64,000 bases of DNA from Halioglobus sp. (GCA_002699145.1 PABK01000058.1:52203-116202); one strand, 5' to 3'; counted from the first letter of the stretch, positions 10,018 through 19,585 are shown. Notes: generated by a model from the sequence alone, not told the origin. Made by a program: numbers and translations.

Positions 10018-10904
10018 TCTACCGTATCCGACACAACACCCGCTACCTGTACTCGGACAGCGTGGCGCAGTGCTACAGCCTGGCCCACCTGCTGCCGCGC
10101 AACACGTTCTTCCAGCGCTGCAGGACAGCGGCCATCCACGTGGACCCGGCGCCGGTCACGGCGGCCGAGCGCACCGATTATTTCGGCAACCACAGCTACC
10201 ACTTTTCGGTGCAATTCCCGCACACCGTGCTGGAGGTCACCGCCGAGAGCGAGGTCGAGATACTGGCCCAGCGGCAGAGCCTGAGTCTGGATTTCGGCGC
10301 CAACTGCGCCGATGTGCGCAGCCTGATGAGCGACCTGGGCAACGAGGAGAATGTGGTGGCGCGGGAGTTCGCGCTGGACTCCGACATGGTGCAGGCGGGC
10401 GCGGAGCTGGCGGAGTACGCACAGCCCTCATTCAGCGACGAGCGGCCGTTCTTCTCCTGCGTGCGCGAACTCACCGAACGCATCTACCAGGACTTCACCT
10501 ACGACCCGCGCTTCACCGAGGTCGCCACGCCGCTGGCCGAGGTGTTGCAGCACCGCCGCGGCGTGTGCCAGGACTTCGCCCACCTGGCGATCGGCTGTCT
10601 GCGCTCCCTCGGGTATGCGGCGCGCTACGTCAGCGGTTACCTGGAGACCGCACCGCCGCCGGGCGGCACCAAACTGCAGGGTGCCGACGAGAGTCACGCG
10701 TGGTTTTCCGCCTACTCCCCCGCGGAGGGCTGGGCGGACTTCGACCCCACCAACAACCTCATGGCCCTGGAACAGCACATCACCACCGCCTGGGGCAGGG
10801 ATTACGCCGACGTCACCCCGCTCAAGGGCTCGGTGATCGGCGGCGGCAGCGGGCACTCACTGGAAGTCGCCGTGGATGTGGTACGCCTGGAGGGCGCCGG
10901 CTAA
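10014..10904 (+). CDS. Transglutaminase family protein
   Basis: Stand-alone 296-residue transglutaminase-like protein, second of its kind in the operon. The N-terminal bacterial transglutaminase domain (YRIRHNTRYLYSD) is followed by the core with Cys185 in GVCQDFAH, His228 in ESHAWFSAY and Asp244 in FDPTNN. These are typical papain-fold catalytic residues, so it could be a protease or amide transferase acting on whatever the ATP-grasp ligases make. It is coupled by ATGA to the fusion gene and ends three bases from the end of the convergent Anbu gene. Confidence 0.92.
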   Translation: MIYRIRHNTRYLYSDSVAQCYSLAHLLPRNTFFQRCRTAAIHVDPAPVTAAERTDYFGNHSYHFSVQFPHTVLEVTAESEVEILAQRQSLSLDFGANCADVRSLMSDLGNEENVVAREFALDSDMVQAGAELAEYAQPSFSDERPFFSCVRELTERIYQDFTYDPRFTEVATPLAEVLQHRRGVCQDFAHLAIGCLRSLGYAARYVSGYLETAPPPGGTKLQGADESHAWFSAYSPAEGWADFDPTNNLMALEQHITTAWGRDYADVTPLKGSVIGGGSGHSLEVAVDVVRLEGAG

Positions 10905-10907
10905 GCC

Positions 10908-11657
10908 TCAGTCGTGCGCGGCGGTGAAGACACCGTCCAGCGACGGCAGGTCGTCGAAGGCGCGGCGGATGTTCTCGTCCCAGCTGCGACGCAACTCCAC
11001 CAGGTAGGGGTCGATCTCCTCCAGTTTCGCGTATAGAGCGGGTTCGTCCAGGGCGTCCCGGCGGTAAAACAGTAACTCGATGGGCGGTCCCACCGTGGCG
11101 TTGCTGCGCATGGTCGAGTCCATGGACACCAGGGCGCAGCGCATCGCCGTCTCGTGAGGGGTGTCGGGGCGGATGATGCGGTCGAGTATGGGTTTGCCGT
11201 ACTTGGTCTCGCCGATCTGCAGGAAGGGGTACTGGTCGGATACCGTAATGTGATTGCCCTCGGGGTAGATCAGGTACATCTCCGGGTCATGACCCTTGAT
11301 CTGGCCACCGAGGATGAACGTCGCCTCCGCATTGAAACCCGCCGTGGGCCCGCCTTCCTTGAACCGCCCCAGCTCCTGCAGGCCGAGCTCACCGATGTAG
11401 TCGGCCACCTCGGAGACGTACTGCGCCTTGGCGATACTCTGCGGCGCATCCTCCTTCAGGTCGCGCTCCATACGCGCCAGCACCGCCTGGCTGGTCGCCA
11501 GGTTACCCGCGGTCACCACCATGAGCTGGCGCTCGCCGGCCACCGAGAAGCGGTGCAGCTTGCTGTAGGTGCTGACCCGGTCGGCACCGGCGTTGGTGCG
11601 CGAGTCGGAGCAGAATACCAGCCCCTCGTCCAGCTTGATCCCGATACAATACGTCAT
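10908..11657 (-). CDS. Anbu-type proteasome-like peptidase
   Basis: HslV/proteasome beta-like Ntn-hydrolase of 249 residues. The N-terminus MTYCIGIKLDEGLVFCSDSRTNAG matches the Anbu family (ancestral beta subunit), in which Thr2 becomes the N-terminal nucleophile after methionine removal. Anbu proteins form self-assembled rings in the cytoplasm; substrates are unknown. The ORF track starts 47 codons earlier, but the family start is exactly this ATG, and a longer N-terminus would block the nucleophile. It faces the ATP-grasp/alpha-E/transglutaminase operon convergently, with a 3-base gap, which matches the conserved association of these families. Confidence 0.9.
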   Translation of the reverse strand: MTYCIGIKLDEGLVFCSDSRTNAGADRVSTYSKLHRFSVAGERQLMVVTAGNLATSQAVLARMERDLKEDAPQSIAKAQYVSEVADYIGELGLQELGRFKEGGPTAGFNAEATFILGGQIKGHDPEMYLIYPEGNHITVSDQYPFLQIGETKYGKPILDRIIRPDTPHETAMRCALVSMDSTMRSNATVGPPIELLFYRRDALDEPALYAKLEEIDPYLVELRRSWDENIRRAFDDLPSLDGVFTAAHD

Positions 11658-11796
11658 GGTGTTCCTGTGCTGCCCCCATTGCCGACACGGCGGGAGTGGA
11701 GCATAAGTCCTGCGCCGGGGAAAAGCCAATACAGCAAATCCGGCGCAACATCTGCTAGAATCCGCGCCTCCCAACTGCGAACGAAACCGCTCTACC

Positions 11797-13461
11797 ATGG
11801 CCCAGTACGTCTACACCATGAACAGGGTCGGCAAGATAGTGCCGCCCAAGAAAACCATCCTGGAAGACATCTCCCTGTCGTTCTTCCCCGGCGCCAAGAT
11901 CGGCGTGCTGGGCCTGAACGGTGCGGGCAAGTCCACCCTGCTGCGCATCATGGCCGGCATCGACACGGACATCCTCGGCGAGGCGCGCCCGCAGCCGGGC
12001 ATCAAGATCGGCTACCTGCCGCAGGAGCCGCAGCTCAATCCCGACAAGGACGTGCGCGGCAACGTCGAGGAGGGCGTACAGGAAGCCATCGACGCCCTCG
12101 CCGGCCTGGAGCAGGTCTACGCGGACTACGCCGAGCCGGACGCCGACTTCGACGCCCTGGCCAAGGAGCAGGCGCGCCTGGAGGACATCATCCAGGCCAG
12201 CGACGCGCACAACCTGGACCACCGCCTGGAGGTCGCGGCCGACGCCCTGCGCCTGCCCCCCTGGGACGCCGACGTGAGCACCCTGTCCGGGGGCGAGAGG
12301 CGGCGCGTGGCCCTGTGCCGCCTGCTGCTGTCCAGCCCGGACATGTTGTTGCTGGATGAGCCGACCAACCACCTGGACGCCGAGAGCGTGGGTTGGCTGG
12401 AACGCTTCCTGCACGATTTTCCCGGCACCGTGGTGGCGATCACGCACGACCGTTATTTCCTCGACAACGCCGCCGGCTGGATTCTCGAACTGGACCGCGG
12501 CCGCGGCATTCCCTACGAGGGCAATTACTCCACCTGGCTGGACGCCAAGGAGCAGCGCCTGGAACAGGAACAGCGCCAGGAAGCCTCCCACCAGAAAGCG
12601 ATCAAGGCCGAACTGGAGTGGGTGCGCAGTAATCCCAAGGGACGCCAGGCGAAGAGCAAGGCGCGCCTGCAGCGCTTCGAGGAACTGCAGTCGCAGGAGT
12701 TCCAGCAGCGCAACGAGACCAACGAGATCTACATCCCCCCGGGCGAGCGCCTGGGTGACAAGGTCATCGAGGTACAGGACCTGAAAAAAACCTTTGGCGA
12801 GCGCCTGCTGTTCGACGGCGTCTCCTTCTCCGTGCCCAAGGGCAGCATCGTCGGCATCATCGGCGCCAACGGCATGGGCAAGTCCACCCTGTTCAAGATT
12901 CTCACCGGCGCCGAGCAGGCCGACGGCGGCCAGGTGGAGCTGGGCGAGACCGTGCAGCTGGGTTACGTGGACCAGTCCCGCGACGACCTAGACGGCAGCA
13001 AAACGGTGTGGGAGGAGGTGTCCGACGGCCAGGACATCCTGCGCATCGGCAGCTACGAGGTGCCCTCGCGCAGCTACCTCGGGCGCTTCAATTTCAAGGG
13101 CTCGGACCAGCAGAAATACGTCAGGGACCTGTCCGGCGGCGAGCGCAACCGCCTGCACCTGGCAAAACTGCTCAAGCAGGGTGCCAACGTGTTGCTGCTC
13201 GACGAACCGACCAACGACCTCGACGTGGAAACCCTGCGCGCCCTGGAGGAGGCCCTGCTGGCCTTTCCCGGCGCGGCGCTGGTCATCTCCCACGACCGCT
13301 GGTTTCTCGACCGTATCGCCACGCACATCCTGGCCTACGAGGACGACGGCGGGGTGGTCTTCCACGAGGGCAATTTCTCCGACTACGAGGAGGCGCGCAA
13401 GGCGCGCCTCGGCGCGGCAGCCGAGCAGCCGCAGCGCGTCAAGTACCGCAAGCTCAAGTAG
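11797..13461 (+). CDS. ettA: Energy-dependent translational throttle protein EttA
   Basis: ABC-F ATPase of 554 residues that binds the ribosomal E site and gates entry into elongation according to ATP/ADP. Two complete ABC cassettes are visible: first Walker A GLNGAGKS at residues 39-46, signature LSGGE and DEPTNHLD; second Walker [15 protein letters not shown] and DEPTNDLD. No membrane segments. The N-terminal [19 protein letters not shown] and total length are characteristic of EttA rather than other ABC-F members. The thioesterase gene starts 5 bases after its stop. Confidence 0.97.
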   Translation: MAQYVYTMNRVGKIVPPKKTILEDISLSFFPGAKIGVLGLNGAGKSTLLRIMAGIDTDILGEARPQPGIKIGYLPQEPQLNPDKDVRGNVEEGVQEAIDALAGLEQVYADYAEPDADFDALAKEQARLEDIIQASDAHNLDHRLEVAADALRLPPWDADVSTLSGGERRRVALCRLLLSSPDMLLLDEPTNHLDAESVGWLERFLHDFPGTVVAITHDRYFLDNAAGWILELDRGRGIPYEGNYSTWLDAKEQRLEQEQRQEASHQKAIKAELEWVRSNPKGRQAKSKARLQRFEELQSQEFQQRNETNEIYIPPGERLGDKVIEVQDLKKTFGERLLFDGVSFSVPKGSIVGIIGANGMGKSTLFKILTGAEQADGGQVELGETVQLGYVDQSRDDLDGSKTVWEEVSDGQDILRIGSYEVPSRSYLGRFNFKGSDQQKYVRDLSGGERNRLHLAKLLKQGANVLLLDEPTNDLDVETLRALEEALLAFPGAALVISHDRWFLDRIATHILAYEDDGGVVFHEGNFSDYEEARKARLGAAAEQPQRVKYRKLK

Positions 13462-13466
13462 TCGCC

Positions 13467-14279
13467 GTGCTGGATACGGACGCGTTCTACGCCCTGCTGC
13501 GCCCGCGCGCCGCGGGCGAGGACCGGTTTATCGCGCAATCCCTGCCCCTGCCCGCGCCGAATATCTTCGGCGGCCAGTTGCTGGCGCAGGTGCTGGCCGC
13601 GGCGGCGGCGACGCTGCAGGAGCCGCGCCCGGTGCACTACCTGCAGGCCAGCTTCGTCGCCCCCGGGGACCCGGCGGCCGAGCTGGCATTCCACGTGACG
13701 CGCACCCGCGACGGACGCAGCACCAGCCACCGCGTGGTGGAAGTGCGCCAGTCCGGGCGCGTACTGCTGACCGCGACGCTCTCCTTCCAGGCGCCCTCGC
13801 CGGGTTACCGGCACCAGGTGGACATGCCCGCGGTGGAGACAGCGGAGACGCTGCTGCGCGACCCCGCCAATGTGGTCGACTACGCCGGCGAGGTGGAGAA
13901 CTTCCCGTTCATCGTGCTAGAGCAGCCGGGCGACAGCGAGCCCGTCGCCGCGGTCTGGTCACGGCCGCGACAGGAGGCGCCGGCGGACCCGCTGTTGCAC
14001 CAGATGCTGTTTGCCTTCCAGTCCGACCTGGCCATTCTGCAGGCGGCCCTGCGCCCACACAGCCTGGACTGGGACGAGCCGGGCCTGGCCATAGCCACCA
14101 TGAACCACTCCATCTGGTTTCACGCCGCGCTGGATATCAACAACTGGCTGCTCACGCACAGCGTGTCGCCGGCCACCGCGGGCGGGCGCGGCCTGTGCTT
14201 GGCGAACGCCTTCGGCGCCGACGGCGAGCTGCTCGCCACCCTGGCGCAGGAGGGGATCATCCGGCACAAACCCGGTTGA
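13467..14279 (+). CDS. Acyl-CoA thioesterase (TesB-like)
   Basis: Double-hotdog thioesterase of 270 residues, predicted to hydrolyse acyl-CoA to free fatty acid and CoA. The first hotdog domain has [13 protein letters not shown]; the second has [18 protein letters not shown] and ends with the family pattern [11 protein letters not shown]...LATLAQEG, which holds the conserved Thr/Ser and Gln region. Length is close to TesB (about 286). The ORF track frame runs far upstream inside ettA; the likely start is the GTG five bases after the ettA stop. It probably shares the ettA transcript. Confidence 0.88.
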
Positions 14280-14359
14280 ACTGCACTGCGCGCGCACTCG
14301 CATTGCAGGCTGGGCCGCTGGTATAGTGACGCCTGAACCAGGCATGCAAGAGTACACCC

Positions 14360-14722
14360 ATGGCCGAACTCCACAGCGAAAGGCGCCGCTTCACGCGCGT
14401 CGAACTCGCCCTGCCGGTTGAAGTACACCAGGGCGGCAGCGTCTGGCACCAGAGCCTGATCGACATCTCCCTGTCCGGCGTCGCCACGGACCAGCCACAG
14501 GACTGGGACGCGCAATATAACGAGCCTTTCACCCTGATCATCAAGCTGGACGAAGACAGCTCACTGGAGCTGCACGCCTACCTGCAGCACGTGAACGCAG
14601 GCCGCCTGGGCTTCTCTGTGGAACATGTGGACCGGGAGAATATCGAACCGTTGCGCGCGGTGCTCGAGGCGCACATGGACCTGGCCACGCTGCAGGAAGA
14701 ACTCACCCTGCTCGGCGACTAG
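14360..14722 (+). CDS. PilZ domain protein
   Basis: Small 120-residue single-domain protein. It has both halves of the PilZ cyclic-di-GMP site: RRRFTR near residues 8-13 and DISLSG near 33-39. It is likely a c-di-GMP receptor acting on motility, attachment or secretion; the target cannot be told from context. The gene ends 11 bases before the convergent end of radA, and 80 bases separate it from the thioesterase gene, so it may have its own promoter. Confidence 0.88.
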   Translation: MAELHSERRRFTRVELALPVEVHQGGSVWHQSLIDISLSGVATDQPQDWDAQYNEPFTLIIKLDEDSSLELHAYLQHVNAGRLGFSVEHVDRENIEPLRAVLEAHMDLATLQEELTLLGD

Positions 14723-14733
14723 CCAGCCGCCGC

Positions 14734-16119
14734 TCAGCTGTCCAGCGCCGCCAGCGCCTCCCCCAGTTTCGCCACCGCCAGCACCTGCATACCCGGGATG
14801 TCGCCTTTCGGGGCGTTGCCGCGCGGCACGATGGCGCGGCCGAAACCATGCTTGGCGCCCTCGGCCAGGCGCTCCTGGCCGCTGGGTACGGGGCGGATCT
14901 CGCCGGACAGGCCGACCTCGCCGAAGATCACCATGTCCGGGGGCAGCGGCCGGTCGCGGAAGCTGGAGACAATGGCCAGCAGCAGGGCCAGGTCGGCGCT
15001 GGTCTCCAGCACCTTGACGCCGCCGACCACATTGGCGAACACGTCCTGGTCGCCCACCTGCAGGCCGCCGTGGCGGTGCAGCACCGCCAGCAGCATCGCC
15101 AGGCGGTTCTGTTCCAGGCCCACCGCCACGCGGCGCGGGTTGCCCAGCTGGCTGTCGTCCACCAGCGCCTGGATTTCCACCAGCAGCGGCCGCGTACCCT
15201 CCCAGACCACCATCACCGCGCTGCCGGAGGCGGGTTCGGAGCCGCGCTCGAGGAAGATGGCCGAGGGATTCTTCACCTCGCGCATGCCGCCGTCGGTCAT
15301 GGCAAACACGCCCAGTTCGTTGACCGCGCCGAAGCGGTTCTTCTGCCCGCGCAGGGTGCGAAAGCGCGCGTCATCGGTGCCCTCGAGCAGGATGGAACAG
15401 TCGATCATGTGCTCCAGCACCTTGGGGCCGGCCAGGGAGCCGTCCTTGGTGACGTGCCCGACCAGGAACAGCACGGTGCCGGTCTGCTTGGCATGCCGGA
15501 TGAGGTAGGCGGCGCACTCGCGCACCTGGGACACGCTGCCCGGCGCGGAGCTCAGTTCGTCGCTGTGTACCACCTGGATGGAGTCGACCACCAGCACGCG
15601 CGGGTGGAATTCCTGCGTCGCGGCGACGATGGCCTCGACATTGGTCTCGGCCATCAGGCGCAGCCGGTCGGTGGGCAGCTGCAGGCGCGCGGCGCGCATC
15701 GCCACCTGCTGCAGCGACTCCTCGCCGGTGATGTACAGCGCCTCCATGTTCGCGGCCAGGTGGCACATCGTCTGCAGCAGCAGGGTGCTCTTGCCGGCGC
15801 CGGGGTTGCCGCCGACGAGGATCGCGCTGCCCGGCACCAGGCCGCCGCCGAGCACGCGGTCGAACTCCCCGGCGCCGGAGGAAAAGCGCGGCAGGTCCTG
15901 CAGGTCGATGTCGCGCAGGACGCGCGCGCTGTCCAGGCTGCCGGCGAAGCCGGCGCGCTTGCTCGCCGCGGAGGGCGCCGCCCGCGCCGCGCCCCGGGCG
16001 GGACCCAGCTTGATCTCCACCAGGGAGTTCCAGGCGCCGCAGTCACTGCACTGGCCCTGCCACTTGACGTAGTCGGAGCCGCAGTCGTTGCAGACGAAGG
16101 CGGTTTTCTGTTTGGCCAT
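14734..16119 (-). CDS. radA: DNA repair protein RadA
   Basis: RecA-related, DnaB-like helicase that drives branch migration in homologous recombination. The 461 residues show an N-terminal C4 zinc finger (Cys10, Cys13, Cys24, Cys27), Walker A GGNPGAGKS at 103-111, the RadA-specific KNRFG motif at 260-264 and a C-terminal Lon-like domain (PPDMVIFGEVGLSGEIRPV). Length is typical. It diverges from the dnaT-like gene, and a short palindromic repeat lies in the shared intergenic space. Confidence 0.97.
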   Translation of the reverse strand: MAKQKTAFVCNDCGSDYVKWQGQCSDCGAWNSLVEIKLGPARGAARAAPSAASKRAGFAGSLDSARVLRDIDLQDLPRFSSGAGEFDRVLGGGLVPGSAILVGGNPGAGKSTLLLQTMCHLAANMEALYITGEESLQQVAMRAARLQLPTDRLRLMAETNVEAIVAATQEFHPRVLVVDSIQVVHSDELSSAPGSVSQVRECAAYLIRHAKQTGTVLFLVGHVTKDGSLAGPKVLEHMIDCSILLEGTDDARFRTLRGQKNRFGAVNELGVFAMTDGGMREVKNPSAIFLERGSEPASGSAVMVVWEGTRPLLVEIQALVDDSQLGNPRRVAVGLEQNRLAMLLAVLHRHGGLQVGDQDVFANVVGGVKVLETSADLALLLAIVSSFRDRPLPPDMVIFGEVGLSGEIRPVPSGQERLAEGAKHGFGRAIVPRGNAPKGDIPGMQVLAVAKLGEALAALDS

Positions 16120-16210
16120 GCGTACCCCGGTTGTTTACCTGCAGCGGTGTTTGCGCGCTGCCCACGTGGCTGCCGTCGCGCGGAGACGGCGGTTGGCGAA
16201 AAAAACCGCT

Positions 16211-16233
16211 TTCCCGCGCGCGCGGGAATGACG
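16211..16233. repeat. GGGAATGACG-type palindromic repeat, copy 1
   Basis: Short palindrome TTCCCGCG/CGCGGGAA followed by TGACG. A related sequence in opposite orientation occurs upstream of rnr at 25205-25230. It resembles the ATTCCC...GGGAAT (dRS3-like) repeats that are scattered in many proteobacterial genomes. It sits between the divergent radA and dnaT-like genes. Confidence 0.6.
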
Positions 16234-16287
16234 GCGCGGCGCAAAGGGGAGTATCCTAACAGCCTTACCCGAACCACCGGTACCACC

Positions 16288-17457
16288 ATGTCTGAATCCT
16301 CCCTGGTCCCCGAACGCCAGCTGGTGTTCTCGCCCACTCTGGCGGCGACCATCGGGCTGGAGGAGGCGGTGCTGCTGCAACACCTGCAGCAGGTCTTCGA
16401 GCACCAGGCAGCCAGCGAGCGCGGCGGCTACGCCTGGTACCGCGTCTCCCGCGAGCACCTGCTGCGCACGCTGCCTTTCTGGGACGTGGAGGCCCTGCAC
16501 CGCGTCAGCCGCAGCCTGGCGGACAAGGGCGTGCTGCGCATCGAGTCGCCGCCGCTGCTGTCCTGCGAGGAGCTGGTGTTCGCGGTGAACGAAAGCACGC
16601 AGCGCGCGCCTGCCGCGCTCTCCTCCGGCGCGCCCTTCGCCCCGTCCTCCGCCCCGTCCTCCGCCCCGCCGCCGAGCCCTGCAACGCCCGGCCGGCGCAG
16701 CGCGGGGCTGCTGCCGGTGCACTGGGCGCCCAGTGAGGACCTGCTGCAACTGCTGAGCCTGAACCACAACATACCGCGGCAGTTCGCCCTGGACCAACTG
16801 GAGGATTTCGTCTTTTACTGGCGCGAGCGCGGCGAGACCAGCCACGCCTGGGAGAACAAGTTCCGCCAGCACGTGCTCAGCCGCTGGCGGCACGAGCAAC
16901 AGTCCCGGGCGGAGGCGTTCCAGGCGCCCCAGGTGGCGCTGGACAAGCACTGGCAACCCAGCGCTGACGCCATGGACATCATGACCCGCGGCGGCATCGA
17001 GCGCGATTTCATCGAGCAGGCGATACCCGAGTTCGTGCTCTACTGGCGCGAGCGCGGCGCGCCGCCGAAAGAGCTCAACTCGAAATTCATCCAGCACATC
17101 CGCATGCAGTGGGCGCGCTACACCTCCAGCCTGCAGCACAGCACCGAGCCGCGGCGCATCAGCGACGACTGGCAGCCCTCGGCGGATGTCTTCGACATCC
17201 TGCAGCTGTCGCATATCGACGCCGACTTCGCGCGCTCGCTGCTGCCCGAGTTCATCGTATACTGGAAGGACAGCAACCAGGCGCACACGTCCTGGAACAG
17301 CAAGTTCCTGCAGCACGTGAAATACCACTGGGCCAGGCGCCACCAGCTCGCACAAACGGACAACACCCATGCCGGATACAAGGGACCTGGTCAATCAGGT
17401 CGCACAAGGGATAAGAGCCTCGAAGAGCACCTCAGCGACACCTCCTGGGCAAAATGA
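16288..17457 (+). CDS. DnaT-like primosomal protein with three DnaT repeats
   Basis: Protein of 389 residues, about twice the length of E. coli DnaT. The N-terminal 100 residues look like a helical/winged-helix replication domain. A Ser/Ala/Pro-rich linker (near residues 115-135) leads to three tandem DnaT-type repeats, each of the form WxPSxD...I...F...YWxxR..KFxQHV...W (for example WQPSADAMDIM, WQPSADVFDIL). DnaT repeats bind single-stranded DNA during replication restart. The ORF track frame starts far upstream antisense to radA; the real start is the ATG at 16288. Its last 89 bases overlap the next gene in another frame. Confidence 0.85.
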   Translation: MSESSLVPERQLVFSPTLAATIGLEEAVLLQHLQQVFEHQAASERGGYAWYRVSREHLLRTLPFWDVEALHRVSRSLADKGVLRIESPPLLSCEELVFAVNESTQRAPAALSSGAPFAPSSAPSSAPPPSPATPGRRSAGLLPVHWAPSEDLLQLLSLNHNIPRQFALDQLEDFVFYWRERGETSHAWENKFRQHVLSRWRHEQQSRAEAFQAPQVALDKHWQPSADAMDIMTRGGIERDFIEQAIPEFVLYWRERGAPPKELNSKFIQHIRMQWARYTSSLQHSTEPRRISDDWQPSADVFDILQLSHIDADFARSLLPEFIVYWKDSNQAHTSWNSKFLQHVKYHWARRHQLAQTDNTHAGYKGPGQSGRTRDKSLEEHLSDTSWAK

Positions 17458-18034
17458 GGGTCGCGGGGCCGGCGACGGCCTGGTCGATGCGATCAACCAG
17501 GTCTTCACCCTGTTCATGCTGAACTACCACAACCAGTTCTACGCCGCCTACCCCAACGACGCCCAGCTGAACCAGGTGAAACGGCTGTGGCTGGACGCCC
17601 TGGCGGACTTCAGCGTCGAGCAGGTGCTGCGCGGGGCCAAGCGCGCCATCGAACAGAGCGAGTATTTGCCCACCCTGCACCGCATGCTGGAGTGCTGCCG
17701 CCAGCGCCTGACCGCGGCCGGCCTGCCGCCCGCCCGCGACGCCTACATCGAGGCCTGCGCCGCCGGCTCGCCGAAATCCGCCCAGGCCTGGAGCCACCCC
17801 GCGGTGTACCTGGCGGGCCGCGACAGCGACTGGTACTTCCTCGCCAACAACCCGGAACGGGTCGCCCTGCCGGTGTTCACGCGGCACTACGACAACTACT
17901 GCGCGCGGGTGATGCGCGGGGAGAGCCTGGACATACCGGCGCCGGAAGCGCTGGAAACCAAACCCGCGGAACCCCTGTCACGGGAGGAGCAACTGGCGCA
18001 ACTGCAAAAGCTGCGCGAAGAGACCGGCCTCTAA
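17369..18034 (+). CDS. Lambda P-like replication protein
   Basis: Protein of 221 residues resembling the phage lambda replication protein P family (INQVFTLFMLNYHNQFYAAYPN...LAQVKRLW-like core, then YLPTLHRML). Lambda P loads host DnaB at origins; a chromosomal copy next to a DnaT-like gene and convergent to dnaB may act as a helicase loader or restart factor. That role is inferred. The gene overlaps the dnaT-like gene by 89 bases in a different frame, so translation is probably coupled. I verified the core pattern only by eye; phage P proteins are divergent. Confidence 0.75.
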   Translation: MPDTRDLVNQVAQGIRASKSTSATPPGQNEGRGAGDGLVDAINQVFTLFMLNYHNQFYAAYPNDAQLNQVKRLWLDALADFSVEQVLRGAKRAIEQSEYLPTLHRMLECCRQRLTAAGLPPARDAYIEACAAGSPKSAQAWSHPAVYLAGRDSDWYFLANNPERVALPVFTRHYDNYCARVMRGESLDIPAPEALETKPAEPLSREEQLAQLQKLREETGL

Positions 18035-18047
18035 CGATGTAACCGAC

Positions 18048-18120
18048 GGCGCGGCGGGGACAGCCCTCCGGGGCTCGGACGGCCAGGATACTCACCCCGG
18101 AGGACTGTCCCCGCCGCGCC
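18048..18120. terminator. Long inverted repeat between convergent genes, REP-like
   Basis: Two arms of about 26 bases (left begins GGCGCGGCGGGGACAG) form an inverted repeat with one mismatch and a 21-base loop. It lies between the convergent lambda P-like gene and dnaB and could end transcription from both sides. There is no T-run, so a REP-like mobile palindrome is an equally good reading. Confidence 0.6.
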
Positions 18121-18144
18121 CGACAACGCTATAAGCCCGGGCCC

Positions 18145-18174
18145 GGGTCCGGGTCCGGGTCCGGGTCCGGGTCC
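18145..18174. repeat. GGGTCC hexamer array (5 units)
   Basis: Five exact tandem copies of GGGTCC, flanked by related GC-rich sequence, finish one base before the dnaB stop codon. It is non-coding on both strands and could vary in copy number by slippage. Confidence 0.85.
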
Positions 18175-18175
18175 G

Positions 18176-19585
18176 CTATGAATACTCGTCGTAAGCACCG
18201 CGCGCCAGGTTCTCGAAGCGCGTGTGCTGGCCCATGAAGGCCAGGCGGCAGGTGCCGATGGGGCCGTTACGCTGCTTGCCGATGATGATTTCGGCGACAC
18301 CCTTGTCCGGGGACTCCTCGTTGTACACCTCGTCGCGGTAGATGAACATGATGACGTCGGCGTCCTGCTCGATGGCGCCGGATTCGCGCAGGTCGGAATT
18401 CACCGGGCGCTTGTTCGGACGCTGCTCCAGCGAGCGGTTGAGCTGTGACAGCGCCACCATCGGCACGCGAAATTCCTTGGCGATGGCCTTGAGGCTGCGC
18501 GAGATCTCCGAGATCTCCGCGGTGCGCCCCTCGGAGGCGCCGGCGACGCGCATCAGCTGCAGGTAGTCGACCATGATCATGCCCAGGCCGTCGTTCTCAC
18601 GGAACACGCGGCGCGCGCGGCTGCGCACCTCGGTCGGCGTCAGCGCGGGGGTATCGTCGATGTACAGGGGCACGTCCTTGAGCTTGTTCACCGCGGCGCT
18701 GAGCTTGGGCCAGTCCTCCTGTTCCAGCTTGCCGTTGCGGATGCGCGTCTGGTCGATGCGGCCGACCGAGGACAACATACGCACGATGAGCTGGTCGGCG
18801 GGCATTTCCATGCTGAATACGAGGATGGGCTTGTCCTGGTTGAGCACCGCGTGCTCCACCAGGTTCATGGCGAAACTGGTCTTGCCCATGGAGGGACGGC
18901 CGGCGACGATCACCAGGTCGGAGGGCTGCAGCCCGGAGGTCATGCCGTCCAGTTCGAGGAAGCCGGTGCTCAGGCCGGTTATATCGCCGCCGGAGTTGAA
19001 CAACTCCTCGATACGCCCCACCGCGGACTTGAGCAGCGGGTTGACGTCGATGGGGCCGCCGGCTTTCGGGCCCTCCTCGGAGATCTGCATGATGCGCCGC
19101 TCGGCCTCGTCGATGAGTTCGACGGCGCTGCGCCCCTCGGGGCTGAAACCGCTCTCGGCGATCTCCTGGGCGGCGGCGATGAGCCGGCGCAGGCTGGCGC
19201 GCTCGCGCACCACCTGGGCGTAGGCGCGGATGTTCGAGGCGCTGGGCGTATTCTGCGCCAGCTCGGCCAGGTAGGGCAGCCCCCCCGCGGATTCCAGCTC
19301 GCCGGCGGCCTCCAGTTTGTCCGCCACGGTGATCACGTCGATCGGCTGCAGCGCCTCGGCGAGCTGGGCGACCTGGCGGAAGATCAGGCGGTGGCCGGGG
19401 CGATAGAAATCGCTCGCCGTGACCTCTTCGGCGACCGCGTCCCAGCCCTCCGCGGACAGCAGCAGGCCGCCGAGCACGGACTGCTCGGCCTCCACCGAGT
19501 GGGGCTGCATCTTGATGCGCGCGATGTCGCCGTCGGGCTGGAACGGGAGCTCGGAGACGTTGTCGGGGTAGTCCGGGTCGGCCAT
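18176..19585 (-). CDS. dnaB: Replicative DNA helicase DnaB
   Basis: Hexameric 5'-3' helicase of the replication fork, 469 residues, standard length. The N-terminal domain starts at PHSVEAEQSVLGGLL; the RecA-like ATPase domain has Walker A GRPSMGKT at 229-236 and MVDYLQLM as Walker B; the C-terminal RSLEQRPNKRPVNSDLRESG segment is characteristic. It lies downstream of rplI on the same strand, the usual order in gammaproteobacteria, with a 174-base gap. Confidence 0.98.
   Translation of the reverse strand: MADPDYPDNVSELPFQPDGDIARIKMQPHSVEAEQSVLGGLLLSAEGWDAVAEEVTASDFYRPGHRLIFRQVAQLAEALQPIDVITVADKLEAAGELESAGGLPYLAELAQNTPSASNIRAYAQVVRERASLRRLIAAAQEIAESGFSPEGRSAVELIDEAERRIMQISEEGPKAGGPIDVNPLLKSAVGRIEELFNSGGDITGLSTGFLELDGMTSGLQPSDLVIVAGRPSMGKTSFAMNLVEHAVLNQDKPILVFSMEMPADQLIVRMLSSVGRIDQTRIRNGKLEQEDWPKLSAAVNKLKDVPLYIDDTPALTPTEVRSRARRVFRENDGLGMIMVDYLQLMRVAGASEGRTAEISEISRSLKAIAKEFRVPMVALSQLNRSLEQRPNKRPVNSDLRESGAIEQDADVIMFIYRDEVYNEESPDKGVAEIIIGKQRNGPIGTCRLAFMGQHTRFENLARGAYDEYS

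Noticed and set aside
14848-16287. Long N-terminal extension of the dnaT-like ORF
   Set aside because: It is antisense to radA; the DnaT-type protein begins at 16288.
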